From JBFLVQ01 sp040758525 (GTDB lineage: Bacteria > Acidobacteriota > Blastocatellia > Chloracidobacteriales > JADJPF01), in NCBI GenBank assembly GCA_040758525.1, contig JBFLVQ010000132.1:1-16453 (forward strand): DNA of 16,453 bases, written 5' to 3'. Made by a program: the position numbers and the translations under genes. Within the stretch, counting starts at the first letter, position 1. The number at the start of each line of letters is the position of its first letter. Below the pieces are notes generated by a model. That model did not search any database and had not been told where the DNA came from. It worked only from the letters and a program-made list of their open reading frames with translations. Shown in pieces: positions 1 to 6,580 of the stretch.

Positions 1-1434
1 AGATGATGACCAAGTGATCGTTAGATTATCGCCCTGATTAAAGCGCTCACCTCCAAGTGGATTAAGGAATCGCACAGTAGGAGGTTGATTATCGATAGGA
101 TCAGGTGGACGGTCACCAATGCTGAAGGTTTCACTTGTTTTAGTACCTATACGTCCACCTACATCAAATGCAGTGATACGGATTTGTGCGCTAGATATTA
201 TTTGATTAGGTACATTCCATTGAAATTCTTGTGCTGTTCCACGCAAGTTATCAGCAAATAAAATAGTGTTAAAGTTCTGTCCACCATCAGTTGATATCTC
301 TAATATGTGTTTACCTATAATAAAACCACCGTTAGTAGTTTGCCAACGTATTGTGAATGGCTTGCCGCGTTGTACGATTTCACTTAGTTGAGGAGAAATA
401 ACTTGTATGGTTGGTGGTATACCAATGGAGAAATCACCAGTTACTGCGATACCATTGCCTAGTCCTTCAAAAGAAGTTTCAAATCTACCAAATCCTATAA
501 ACTCATTTTTTCTTATATCAATTATTGAAAAAAATGTTCTGATCAAGTCATTGATGTATAATAAATTCCCATCTGGGCTTAATGCTAAGAACTGATTTGC
601 GCCATCTACCATTTCAAAACTCTTAATTATTGCGCCTGAATCCGTATCAATGGCTATCAGTCCAGGTCCCGTAGCGTAGAGAGTTTTACCATCACGACTG
701 AGTTGTACAGCATCAGTGGATGAAGTCCCTGGCAATGTCTTTATCACTTCCAATCTCTCAGTGTCAAAAACAGCTATAACATTGTTACCAGCAATATAAA
801 GACGACGCTCGTCTGGGGATAATATTTGTCCATTGCTGGCAATTCCAGCTCCTGGAACAGAAATGGACTTTATTATTTTGAAGTTATTTGTTAGATCTAA
901 AACTAGCAATTCAGGAATACTTCCAATACCGCCCTGAGCTATAACATAGGCTCTTTTTTCGTCTTTGCTGAAAACAATTGATAGAGGATCATTTGGCAAA
1001 TTTACCGTCTGAATGGGTTGAAAGGATTGAGGGTTAATTAAAATTAATTGCCCTGGTTCGGCTAAAACATAAACTATTCCTTTTGGGCCTATTTCGACTC
1101 CAAACAGGAAAGTACCTACAAACATCCTTCGGATTTCTTTTTGTTGGTTTAAATCAATCACTGCCAAACCAAAGTTATCTGCAGGTGCACAAGTTACAAA
1201 TGCTGTCTTTTTATCATTGCGTATAGCCATATCAAATGGACGTCCATTTTCAATTGGAATACGTCCAATCTCTTGCAATGTCATACCATCAAGCATAATT
1301 AAAGCATCATTCGGATCATCACGGTTGAACCCGCGATCAAAACAGACATAGATCATGGGCTTATCAACCTGTCCAAGAGCTGACAGATTTGTCAGCAACA
1401 AGATTGCAAAAGTTAAAAAGACTCTCTTAAGCAT
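1..1434 (-). CDS. Secreted YVTN-type beta-propeller protein with Ig-like domain (3' end beyond window)
   Basis: The frame is open from an ATG at 1434 to the window edge (478 codons, no stop), so the C-terminus is missing. AGGAG lies 8 bases before the ATG. Residues 1-22 are a signal peptide (MLKRVFLTFAILLL..., cleavage probably after LGQ). Residues about 25-330 contain repeated blades of the YVTN/YncE type, for example DKKTAFVTC, SPDERRLYIAGNN, SRDGKTLYATGPG and SPDGNLLYIND. Residues about 345-437 resemble an Ig-like/Ser-Thr-rich cell-surface domain (IRWQTTNGG, LEISTDGGQNF, ITAFDVGG), and a second copy starts after a short Pro/Asp-rich linker (PTVRFLNPLGGERF, TITW) and is cut off. In the family such proteins are exported and bind or scaffold at the cell surface; no enzymatic role can be read here. 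It lies 74 bases downstream of the PilX-like gene, so it could be cotranscribed with the pilus genes. Confidence 0.85.
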   Translation of the reverse strand, partial: MLKRVFLTFAILLLTNLSALGQVDKPMIYVCFDRGFNRDDPNDALIMLDGMTLQEIGRIPIENGRPFDMAIRNDKKTAFVTCAPADNFGLAVIDLNQQKEIRRMFVGTFLFGVEIGPKGIVYVLAEPGQLILINPQSFQPIQTVNLPNDPLSIVFSKDEKRAYVIAQGGIGSIPELLVLDLTNNFKIIKSISVPGAGIASNGQILSPDERRLYIAGNNVIAVFDTERLEVIKTLPGTSSTDAVQLSRDGKTLYATGPGLIAIDTDSGAIIKSFEMVDGANQFLALSPDGNLLYINDLIRTFFSIIDIRKNEFIGFGRFETSFEGLGNGIAVTGDFSIGIPPTIQVISPQLSEIVQRGKPFTIRWQTTNGGFIIGKHILEISTDGGQNFNTILFADNLRGTAQEFQWNVPNQIISSAQIRITAFDVGGRIGTKTSETFSIGDRPPDPIDNQPPTVRFLNPLGGERFNQGDNLTITWSSS

Positions 1435-1508
1435 TTGCCACGCTCCTGCTGTCTACTTTAAGCTAGAATTTTACTATGCCAACTATGACTTCTAGCAAAC
1501 AAACGGCC

Positions 1509-2633
1509 CTAATCATAAGCCGCCCCGAACGATACAATTCTAATGGCTGTGCTCCAGATAAAACCCCCATTTGAATTTGCGCCTAATGATGCACATCCAT
1601 TCGAGGCATAGGTTTTCTTAGTAGTAGTACCAAAATATTGTGCTGGTGTACCATTCACATTTATTGAACAGCCAACAATCATGCCGTCCTGCGGCTCACA
1701 ATTCGCCTCACCTTGAATTTTACAGTCATCAGGCTTTTTTCCCGGTTGGTTTTGTTGGCAAAAACTTTGATAGCAGCCCTCACTAGCAGTACATAATCCA
1801 ACTTTTTTGCAAGCAGGATCGAATGCAGGAATAGTTGGGTCTGATTCACAATATGCAATCGCAACTGCGCGTCCAGGAGGGGCAAATCCCGGATTCAATC
1901 TTCCACCGCCGCCACATAGAATGGATTCGTCATATGACGCCATACTTACAATGACGTCGTAATAAGCGACCATTCTATAGCGAACACCATCATAGACGGT
2001 CATAATAAGGTCAGCCTTAATATTAAACCTATATTGTTCAATGCGTGGCCGAGGAGGGAAACTGCCTCTGCGTGGAGTGCCTGCTGAAACCAACTTCTGC
2101 GTAACAAACACTGGTTTCAACGTATAATCAAACCTGTTCCAAGTCTGCCTCTCTACTGCTTCCCAATCAGGCGTTCTGAACAACTCTGGATTAGTGATCA
2201 ATCGCCTTAGAGTACCAATATCATCAAGCGTTTGATTTTGCGCACCTTGCAGTCCATCCAGAAAATGAACCGGATCGCAGATGCTCCAAGCTTGGCTGAT
2301 CTCCCCTTCAGCATTGATCATATCTTGACATGGATAACTACCTTTACCCTGACGTGCTAACTGAGCCTGGCGTAGATGATCACGCAACTTTGTCTGTAGT
2401 TGATTGTACATCTGCTCATCAATGGATGACCTGATCATACTGAGTGAAGCTATGCTCATGTTTCTGGCCCGCCTGATGGACTCCAGTATTCTATAATCTA
2501 CCAATACCATACTGGTTCGCAAGGCGATAGGTACTGTAGTTACAACACTTAACACAAATAATAAAAATACTGCCATAATGAGCACATACCCTCCGTGACC
2601 ATCACTCCGCTTATTGTAAAACACTTTTCGCAT
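1509..2633 (-). CDS. PilX/GspK-like minor pseudopilin with cysteine-rich C-terminus
   Basis: 374 residues; AGGAGG sits 6 bases before the ATG. Residues 1-15 are a basic, Gly-ending leader, and 16-37 are a hydrophobic helix (YVLIMAVFLLFVLSVV). The mature start would be Tyr after Gly-Gly and position 5 is Met, not the usual Glu; GspK-type proteins also lack that Glu, so the placement fits a tip subunit. Residues 40-110 are an amphipathic helix continuing the pilin stalk. From about residue 239 to the end there are ten cysteines (for example LCGGGG, ACKK, LCTASEGCYQSFC), plus two more near residues 100-120. This suggests a disulfide-rich periplasmic or extracellular domain; I do not recognise its fold. 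The gene is 9 bases downstream of the next pseudopilin gene, in the same operon. Assignment to PilX versus GspK is uncertain. Confidence 0.75.
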   Translation of the reverse strand: MRKVFYNKRSDGHGGYVLIMAVFLLFVLSVVTTVPIALRTSMVLVDYRILESIRRARNMSIASLSMIRSSIDEQMYNQLQTKLRDHLRQAQLARQGKGSYPCQDMINAEGEISQAWSICDPVHFLDGLQGAQNQTLDDIGTLRRLITNPELFRTPDWEAVERQTWNRFDYTLKPVFVTQKLVSAGTPRRGSFPPRPRIEQYRFNIKADLIMTVYDGVRYRMVAYYDVIVSMASYDESILCGGGGRLNPGFAPPGRAVAIAYCESDPTIPAFDPACKKVGLCTASEGCYQSFCQQNQPGKKPDDCKIQGEANCEPQDGMIVGCSINVNGTPAQYFGTTTKKTYASNGCASLGANSNGGFIWSTAIRIVSFGAAYD

Positions 2634-2642
2634 AATTTCCTC

Positions 2643-3857
2643 CTATTGAATTGCACGAATCCCAAATGGATAAGTTACGACCGCCTCACGCTTGATTGTC
2701 TCTCGCGTTGACTCAGCATATGCAGACTTCGTTAACTTGATCCTCACTGCATTAACCTGACCTAGCCAATCTACCAATGGTGTTTCAGGGGTAGGTAGTT
2801 CACGACCATCTGCTAGCAGATAGCTGATTGAGAAAATATCGACCTCACCTATGATACTTTCAGTACCGCCTACCATGCGAAACTGCAGTTGACCAGAGCT
2901 GCTATCAGGGATGATGCTCCCGCCAACATTGCGCATTAACAGTTTGCGATTGTCCTGTTCGATAACGTGGAAGTGCTGCAGATTGATCGGGATTAATGTA
3001 CTACCAGCGGCGAACTGTTTAGTAGTGGTGGTGTTTGTCATATATGGTAGTTGAGCACCACAATTACCAGCTTCACAAAGGTTATACCGCAATTCGATAA
3101 CAACGCGTGTGGGATTGCTTAGTGTCACAACACTCGGTATTGCTGTTAGACGAACCAGGCGAGAGACAATTGGCAATGGCCCCACTACCGCACCTCTGCC
3201 GCGTAATGCAGGAGTTCCAACTAGCAGAAACAGATCTCCAACATTGAACAATCCTGGTGGTATTGTTATCCCACCGCCACCTTTACCACCACCTGGAAGC
3301 CCACCACCTTTGCCGCTATTGGGATCATCATCAACTTTACCTATTCCACCACCACCGCCTTTACCACCGCCTGGTGGAACTGTTCCGCTTAGATCTGGTG
3401 AAACTACCCTGGCCACACCTTCAGCGCCCATGTCAGTGCTTGGCTCAGCCAGCATCAACCGAGGCATCTCGTTGAGACCTTTTTCTCTTTCATCAACCAT
3501 CACAGTAATGGCATCATAGCCACCTACTTTGAATGGAGTAGCTGGATACATCTGTATAGGAATTGTTTCCCGCTCACCTTGTATGGCCCCATTGGCTGGT
3601 AGCTTGGGAATACCATACTCATTTTCTGCATAGTAACCATAATCTCGCCCCACTTGAGTAGTAAGCGGCTCATCTAAACTTTGCTGAATGGAGAGAATTT
3701 CTTGCTCAAGCGCAACTACCTTCTGTTGCCTCCGATCAACTCTCAGTACCTGATAGTAGCTGCCTGATGCCGCCGCGAAAACGATGGCTGCGACAAGTAA
3801 AACTACTATCAACTCTAACAATGTTAACCCACACTCATTTGCTCGATACTTAGACAT
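2643..3857 (-). CDS. PilW/GspJ-like prepilin with glycine-rich insert
   Basis: 404 residues; GGGAGG precedes the ATG by about 7 bases. The N-terminus has a classic class III prepilin signal: a short leader ending in CG, then LTLLELIVVLLVAAIVFAA, with Glu at mature position 5. A prepilin peptidase would cut after Gly. The stalk helix continues to about residue 60 (RRQQKVVALEQEILSIQQSL). The globular part is beta-rich, as in PilW/GspJ. Residues about 155-202 form a low-complexity Gly/Lys insert (PGGGKGGGGG twice), which is unusual inside a pseudopilin head and may be a flexible loop. The length is well above the roughly 200 residues of GspJ. It lies between two other pseudopilin genes (12 and 9 bases apart), as expected for a minor pseudopilin cluster that builds the filament tip. 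Confidence 0.8.
   Translation of the reverse strand: MSKYRANECGLTLLELIVVLLVAAIVFAAASGSYYQVLRVDRRQQKVVALEQEILSIQQSLDEPLTTQVGRDYGYYAENEYGIPKLPANGAIQGERETIPIQMYPATPFKVGGYDAITVMVDEREKGLNEMPRLMLAEPSTDMGAEGVARVVSPDLSGTVPPGGGKGGGGGIGKVDDDPNSGKGGGLPGGGKGGGGITIPPGLFNVGDLFLLVGTPALRGRGAVVGPLPIVSRLVRLTAIPSVVTLSNPTRVVIELRYNLCEAGNCGAQLPYMTNTTTTKQFAAGSTLIPINLQHFHVIEQDNRKLLMRNVGGSIIPDSSSGQLQFRMVGGTESIIGEVDIFSISYLLADGRELPTPETPLVDWLGQVNAVRIKLTKSAYAESTRETIKREAVVTYPFGIRAIQ
3271..3374. repeat. Imperfect direct repeat coding the Gly/Lys-rich loop
   Basis: Two 26-base units at 3271-3296 and 3349-3374 differ at only three positions; both carry the core CTTTACCACC. On the coding (minus) strand each gives a PGGGKGGGG run. 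The spacer also contains a partial third unit (CCACCACCTTTGCCGC from 3301). This is what slipped-strand duplication inside the pseudopilin gene would leave. Confidence 0.7.
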
Positions 3858-3869
3858 AGGCAGCCTCCC

Positions 3870-4451
3870 CTATTCTTGAATAACTATTCCATCGACTCTT
3901 GATGCTCTTGATATTCGCAATATCTGATTAGTCTGGAGGTATTTAACGGAAACAAATACAGCGACATCTCCAGTGCCTGGAAGATTTTTGACAACCAACC
4001 ATTGACGAACAAATTTAGCTACAGGTGTGCCACTATTACTACCACCGCGAGGGCCTCCACTATGACCACCTGGGCCACCTTCAAACCCATCGTCGGGCGG
4101 CTCATCGGATCCTTTATCATCAGCTCTACCATTGATCGGTTTTCCATTCTCATCTAGTAAATCAAAATAAGATGGAATAGGGTCTGCTGGAGCAATAGAG
4201 CCTATTGATTGCTGACCGTCTGGTACTTGTAGAACAAGATTGTCAGCATCTTTTATTAATCTTCCTGCTTGATCGAAAGTAAGTGCGTTCACATCAGCCA
4301 GTTTTTGCGAGAATCGACCGCTGACAATTGTTTGATGGACAAATCCGAGCCAGGCTGCTACTAGAATGGTGAGCAGCAAAATGGCAACAGCAAGTTCCAA
4401 CAAGGTAATTCCTCGCTGTGAATCAAGATTAGCCAGATCCCGGTTTTTCAT
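3870..4451 (-). CDS. GspI/GspJ/PilV-like prepilin
   Basis: 193 residues; CTGGAG lies about 10 bases before the ATG. The leader (MKNRDLANLDSQRG) is followed by ITLLELAVAILLLTILVAAW, with Gly before the cut site and Glu at mature position 5, so it is a clear substrate for prepilin peptidase. The remainder is a short globular domain with a Gly-rich loop at about residues 113-140 (GGPGGHSGGPRGG), echoing the loop in the neighbouring 404-residue pseudopilin. It ends 12 bases before that gene. The 160 bases upstream of its start separate it from the GspH-like gene and hold the promoter of the divergent regulator, so its expression may depend on read-through from upstream or on a promoter within that gap. 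Confidence 0.8.
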   Translation of the reverse strand: MKNRDLANLDSQRGITLLELAVAILLLTILVAAWLGFVHQTIVSGRFSQKLADVNALTFDQAGRLIKDADNLVLQVPDGQQSIGSIAPADPIPSYFDLLDENGKPINGRADDKGSDEPPDDGFEGGPGGHSGGPRGGSNSGTPVAKFVRQWLVVKNLPGTGDVAVFVSVKYLQTNQILRISRASRVDGIVIQE

Positions 4452-4613
4452 TATTTATTTCTCCAGGTTAATAGATTTCAAATTATACGGCTCATAAGCC
4501 GATTTATCAATATCTAACTTTTTAATTCTTATAGTTAACTCGGCTCATATTGTTAAATATACTATATGGAATTTCTAATAGCTTCATAAGTAAAACTTTC
4601 TTATAATCGGCTC
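4452..4613 (+). promoter_or_regulatory. AT-rich promoter and operator region of the XRE-type gene
   Basis: A perfect TATAAT is at 4602-4607, only 7 bases before the ATG at 4614, so the expected transcription start is at or next to the A of the ATG. No ribosome binding site precedes the ATG. No good -35 box is visible at the usual spacing, which fits an activated or repressor-controlled promoter. Three copies of CGGCTCAT occur at 4488, 4541 and 4608. The first and third extend into near-palindromes: CGGCTCATAAGCCG (4488-4501) and CGGCTCATGCGCCG (4608-4621). Each is one base away from the perfect palindrome CGGCTCATGAGCCG. The third covers the start codon. Autoregulation by the encoded protein is my inference. 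Confidence 0.6.
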
Positions 4614-5403
4614 ATGCGCCGTAAACTACCTGAAATAGATTTTCCTGCTGTCTGTCGCTATCTCCGTGAACGTGGGAGATGGACTCAAAAAGAGTTTGCT
4701 GATCGTATTGGTGCTGATCTAAGAAACTACCAGCGTTGGGAAGCAGGCAGTACAAAACCGAATCCCGATGCTGCCTTTCATCTATGCCGATTGCTATTTG
4801 AGATTGATGGTAAAATTGAAGGGAAGTGGTATAAGAATTAATGGGACTTCTATCTTGCTTTTCTTCAGCCCCACCAGGTTGTTCCAGGCTAATTCGTCGC
4901 TTCCAGACTCCGTTAAATAATTCGGCAATATCCATCTTACCTTCAGGGCTAATGAGGATCACAAATTTGCGGTATTTATTCTCAATGAACACAGCATGCA
5001 ATAATCTGTCAGCAACTCGGCCTGAGAACTGTTCAAACGTAATGACCTTTCCTGCTCTGTAGCAATACTTCTGACCATCTATGCAGATTGAACTCAACCC
5101 ACTGCCACATGTACCAGCACAGTTGTCATTAGCAATAGGGGCACGATCCGTTAGCGTAGTACCAGCAGTATTAGAAGCTAGAGCTTTATCGAGATCAAAC
5201 TTATAGATGGCCGTATTTGTAGAGCCAGAAAGGGCTGCGCGCCGAGCTGCATCAATACTTGCTTGTACCTGAGCTGCTACAGAGTCAATGCTAGCCGCAG
5301 TTGTGGAGCTGCTAAAATTAATTGCTATTGCTGTTGTCGCTATTACTATTATAACCACAACAATAATTAGCTCTACCAATGAATATCCTGCACTCGTTCT
5401 CAC
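4612..5403 (-). CDS. GspH/FimT-like pseudopilin with an antisense-derived C-terminal tail
   Basis: 263 residues from a GTG at 5403, which is supported by GGAGGTGA three bases upstream. The leader is very short (MRTSAG), then YSLVELIIVVVIIVIATTAIA with Glu at mature position 5. Residues 35-187 fit a GspH/FimT head: a helix ending in ASIDAARRAALSGS, then a beta-rich part with a likely disulfide pair region (NDNCAGTCGSG...CIDGQKYC). FimT/GspH proteins usually end near 160-190 residues. Here the frame continues from about residue 188 to 263 through the reverse complement of the XRE gene; this part is Gln/His/Ser-rich and pilin-unlike. I infer that the regulator gene landed at the original 3' end and the frame read on by chance. 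The gene is 20 bases downstream of the PilC/GspF gene. Confidence 0.75.
   Translation of the reverse strand: MRTSAGYSLVELIIVVVIIVIATTAIAINFSSSTTAASIDSVAAQVQASIDAARRAALSGSTNTAIYKFDLDKALASNTAGTTLTDRAPIANDNCAGTCGSGLSSICIDGQKYCYRAGKVITFEQFSGRVADRLLHAVFIENKYRKFVILISPEGKMDIAELFNGVWKRRISLEQPGGAEEKQDRSPINSYTTSLQFYHQSQIAIGIDERQHRDSVLYCLLPNAGSFLDQHQYDQQTLFESISHVHGDSDRQQENLFQVVYGA
4614..4841 (+). CDS. XRE-family helix-turn-helix regulator, inverted within the pilus operon
   Basis: 75 residues, one HTH domain and little else. Residues about 22-62 match the XRE/Cro-type fold: RWTQKEFADRIGADLRNYQRWEAGSTKPNPDAAFHLCRLL, with the turn-helix TQKEFADRIGAD and the recognition region RNYQRWEAG. It should bind DNA as a dimer. 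It runs opposite to the surrounding pilus genes: its ATG overlaps the TGA of the GspH-like gene on the other strand (shared bases 4612-4616), and its whole length is antisense to that gene's 3' end. The start is chosen because it is the only ATG close to the TATAAT box and the N-terminus is compact; translation from a leaderless mRNA is implied. It could regulate itself, the pilus operon, or be an orphan antitoxin-type HTH; no partner toxin is visible. Confidence 0.75.
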   Translation: MRRKLPEIDFPAVCRYLRERGRWTQKEFADRIGADLRNYQRWEAGSTKPNPDAAFHLCRLLFEIDGKIEGKWYKN

Positions 5404-5422
5404 AGATCACCTCCCCGTAAAC

Positions 5423-6565
5423 CTATCTGTTGGACAATCTACCTATTGCCTCACCAATACTGCTATAAAAGCCTATTACCAAAATCCCTACTAAAATTCC
5501 GGCAAGGCCAATCAATGCAGGTTCAAGTTTTCTCAGCGCCATATCGATTTTGCGATCAAGCTTTTTGAAGGATCTCTCACCATGCAGTTGCAATGAACTT
5601 GCCAGATTGCCAGTTTTCTGTCCCACTAATAAAACTTGATAGGTATAACCATCAAATATTGGATGGGATTTTTTCAGAGCATCACAGAATGGAACCCCAT
5701 CATGAAGGAGATCGGCAGCGTGATTGATCGCTGCAGCTATTTCAGTATTGCGAACAGATCCCCTCACTACTCCCAGCGCCACTTGTGGAGTCAGTCCAGC
5801 AGAGAATAGTGTGCTCATTAACCAGCAGGCTTCGGCAAGGTACATCATCTGGAATATTGGCCCAATCACTTTTAATCGCAATTGCCAGTGATTCCAGAGT
5901 CGTTTACCGCTATCAGTGGTAAAGTAGTAATAAATCCCTGCTACAATGGCTATTCCAGCGATGGGAAAGAGATACCAGTAGTTGATAACCAAATTACCAA
6001 AGTAGAACATTGCGCTGCCTATCGTGCCCTGACTACCAGGGCCCAGCGCCTCAAATATCTGGCCAAGGGCAGGGAGTATCCAGAATGCAAAGATCGCTAT
6101 GGCAATGATAGCCAACCCGGCAACAATTGCTGGATAGAGCAGACCCGCCTTTATACGTTGCTTGACCTGCTGACGCCGCTCAATATAAGCAATCAACAGA
6201 TCCAGAATACCTTCTTGACTTTCACCATTATCTGAATGGCTTTTAGTCCATCTACCAGAGGTTTCCGCTGCTTTAATCAGGGCAATATAGTAAGGCTCAA
6301 ATATTTGAGGGAATTTTGTCAGCGCCTGTGAAAACTCAACACCATTTTGTACAGAATCAGCAATAGCGGAAAGGACAATGGAGAAGCCTTTGTTTGGTGT
6401 TGCACGTTCAATATCACGTAACATAGGCACCAGATAGATTCCAGCCTCATACATATCCCGAAACTCTTCAGTAAAATCGAGCAACTCTTCATCAGTGAGT
6501 TTAAGGTTATAATCGACATTGTTATTCGTCTGGTGAGTATCGATATGTGTTGCAACTGTAGCCAT
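5423..6565 (-). CDS. pilC: PilC/GspF inner-membrane platform protein
   Basis: 380 residues from the ATG at 6565, preceded by GGAGG at a spacing of 8 bases. An in-frame TTG at 6580 would add five residues but places the ribosome binding site inside the gene, so ATG is preferred. Two T2SSF repeats are visible: the first starts at about residue 25 (EELLDFTEEFRDMYEAG, then IALIKAAETSG), the second at about residue 235 (AEACWLMSTLFSAGL, then VLLVGQKTGNL). Three membrane segments are seen: LYPAIVAGLAIIAIAIFAFW, YWYLFPIAGIAIVAGIYYYF and LIGLAGILVGILVIGFY. The family forms the platform that the assembly ATPase acts on. The stretch between the first repeat and first membrane segment (DNGESQEGILDLLIAYIERR) is normal for the family. 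It starts just after the ATPase gene stop at 6581. Confidence 0.92.
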   Translation of the reverse strand: MATVATHIDTHQTNNNVDYNLKLTDEELLDFTEEFRDMYEAGIYLVPMLRDIERATPNKGFSIVLSAIADSVQNGVEFSQALTKFPQIFEPYYIALIKAAETSGRWTKSHSDNGESQEGILDLLIAYIERRQQVKQRIKAGLLYPAIVAGLAIIAIAIFAFWILPALGQIFEALGPGSQGTIGSAMFYFGNLVINYWYLFPIAGIAIVAGIYYYFTTDSGKRLWNHWQLRLKVIGPIFQMMYLAEACWLMSTLFSAGLTPQVALGVVRGSVRNTEIAAAINHAADLLHDGVPFCDALKKSHPIFDGYTYQVLLVGQKTGNLASSLQLHGERSFKKLDRKIDMALRKLEPALIGLAGILVGILVIGFYSSIGEAIGRLSNR

Positions 6566-6580
6566 GCCATCAACCTCCAA

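Noticed and set aside
407..595. A 62-codon plus-strand ORF.
   Set aside because: Antisense to the beta-propeller gene, whose frame is continuous through it.
3109..3519. Proline-rich ORFs on the plus strand.
   Set aside because: They are the antisense of the Gly-rich pseudopilin insert; no ribosome binding site and no sensible composition.
3870..4451. A toxin partner for the XRE regulator.
   Set aside because: The neighbours on both sides are pseudopilins on the other strand; no small toxin-like ORF follows the regulator on its own strand.
5882..6235. A 117-codon plus-strand ORF inside the PilC gene.
   Set aside because: Antisense to a clear PilC/GspF coding region, with no family resemblance.
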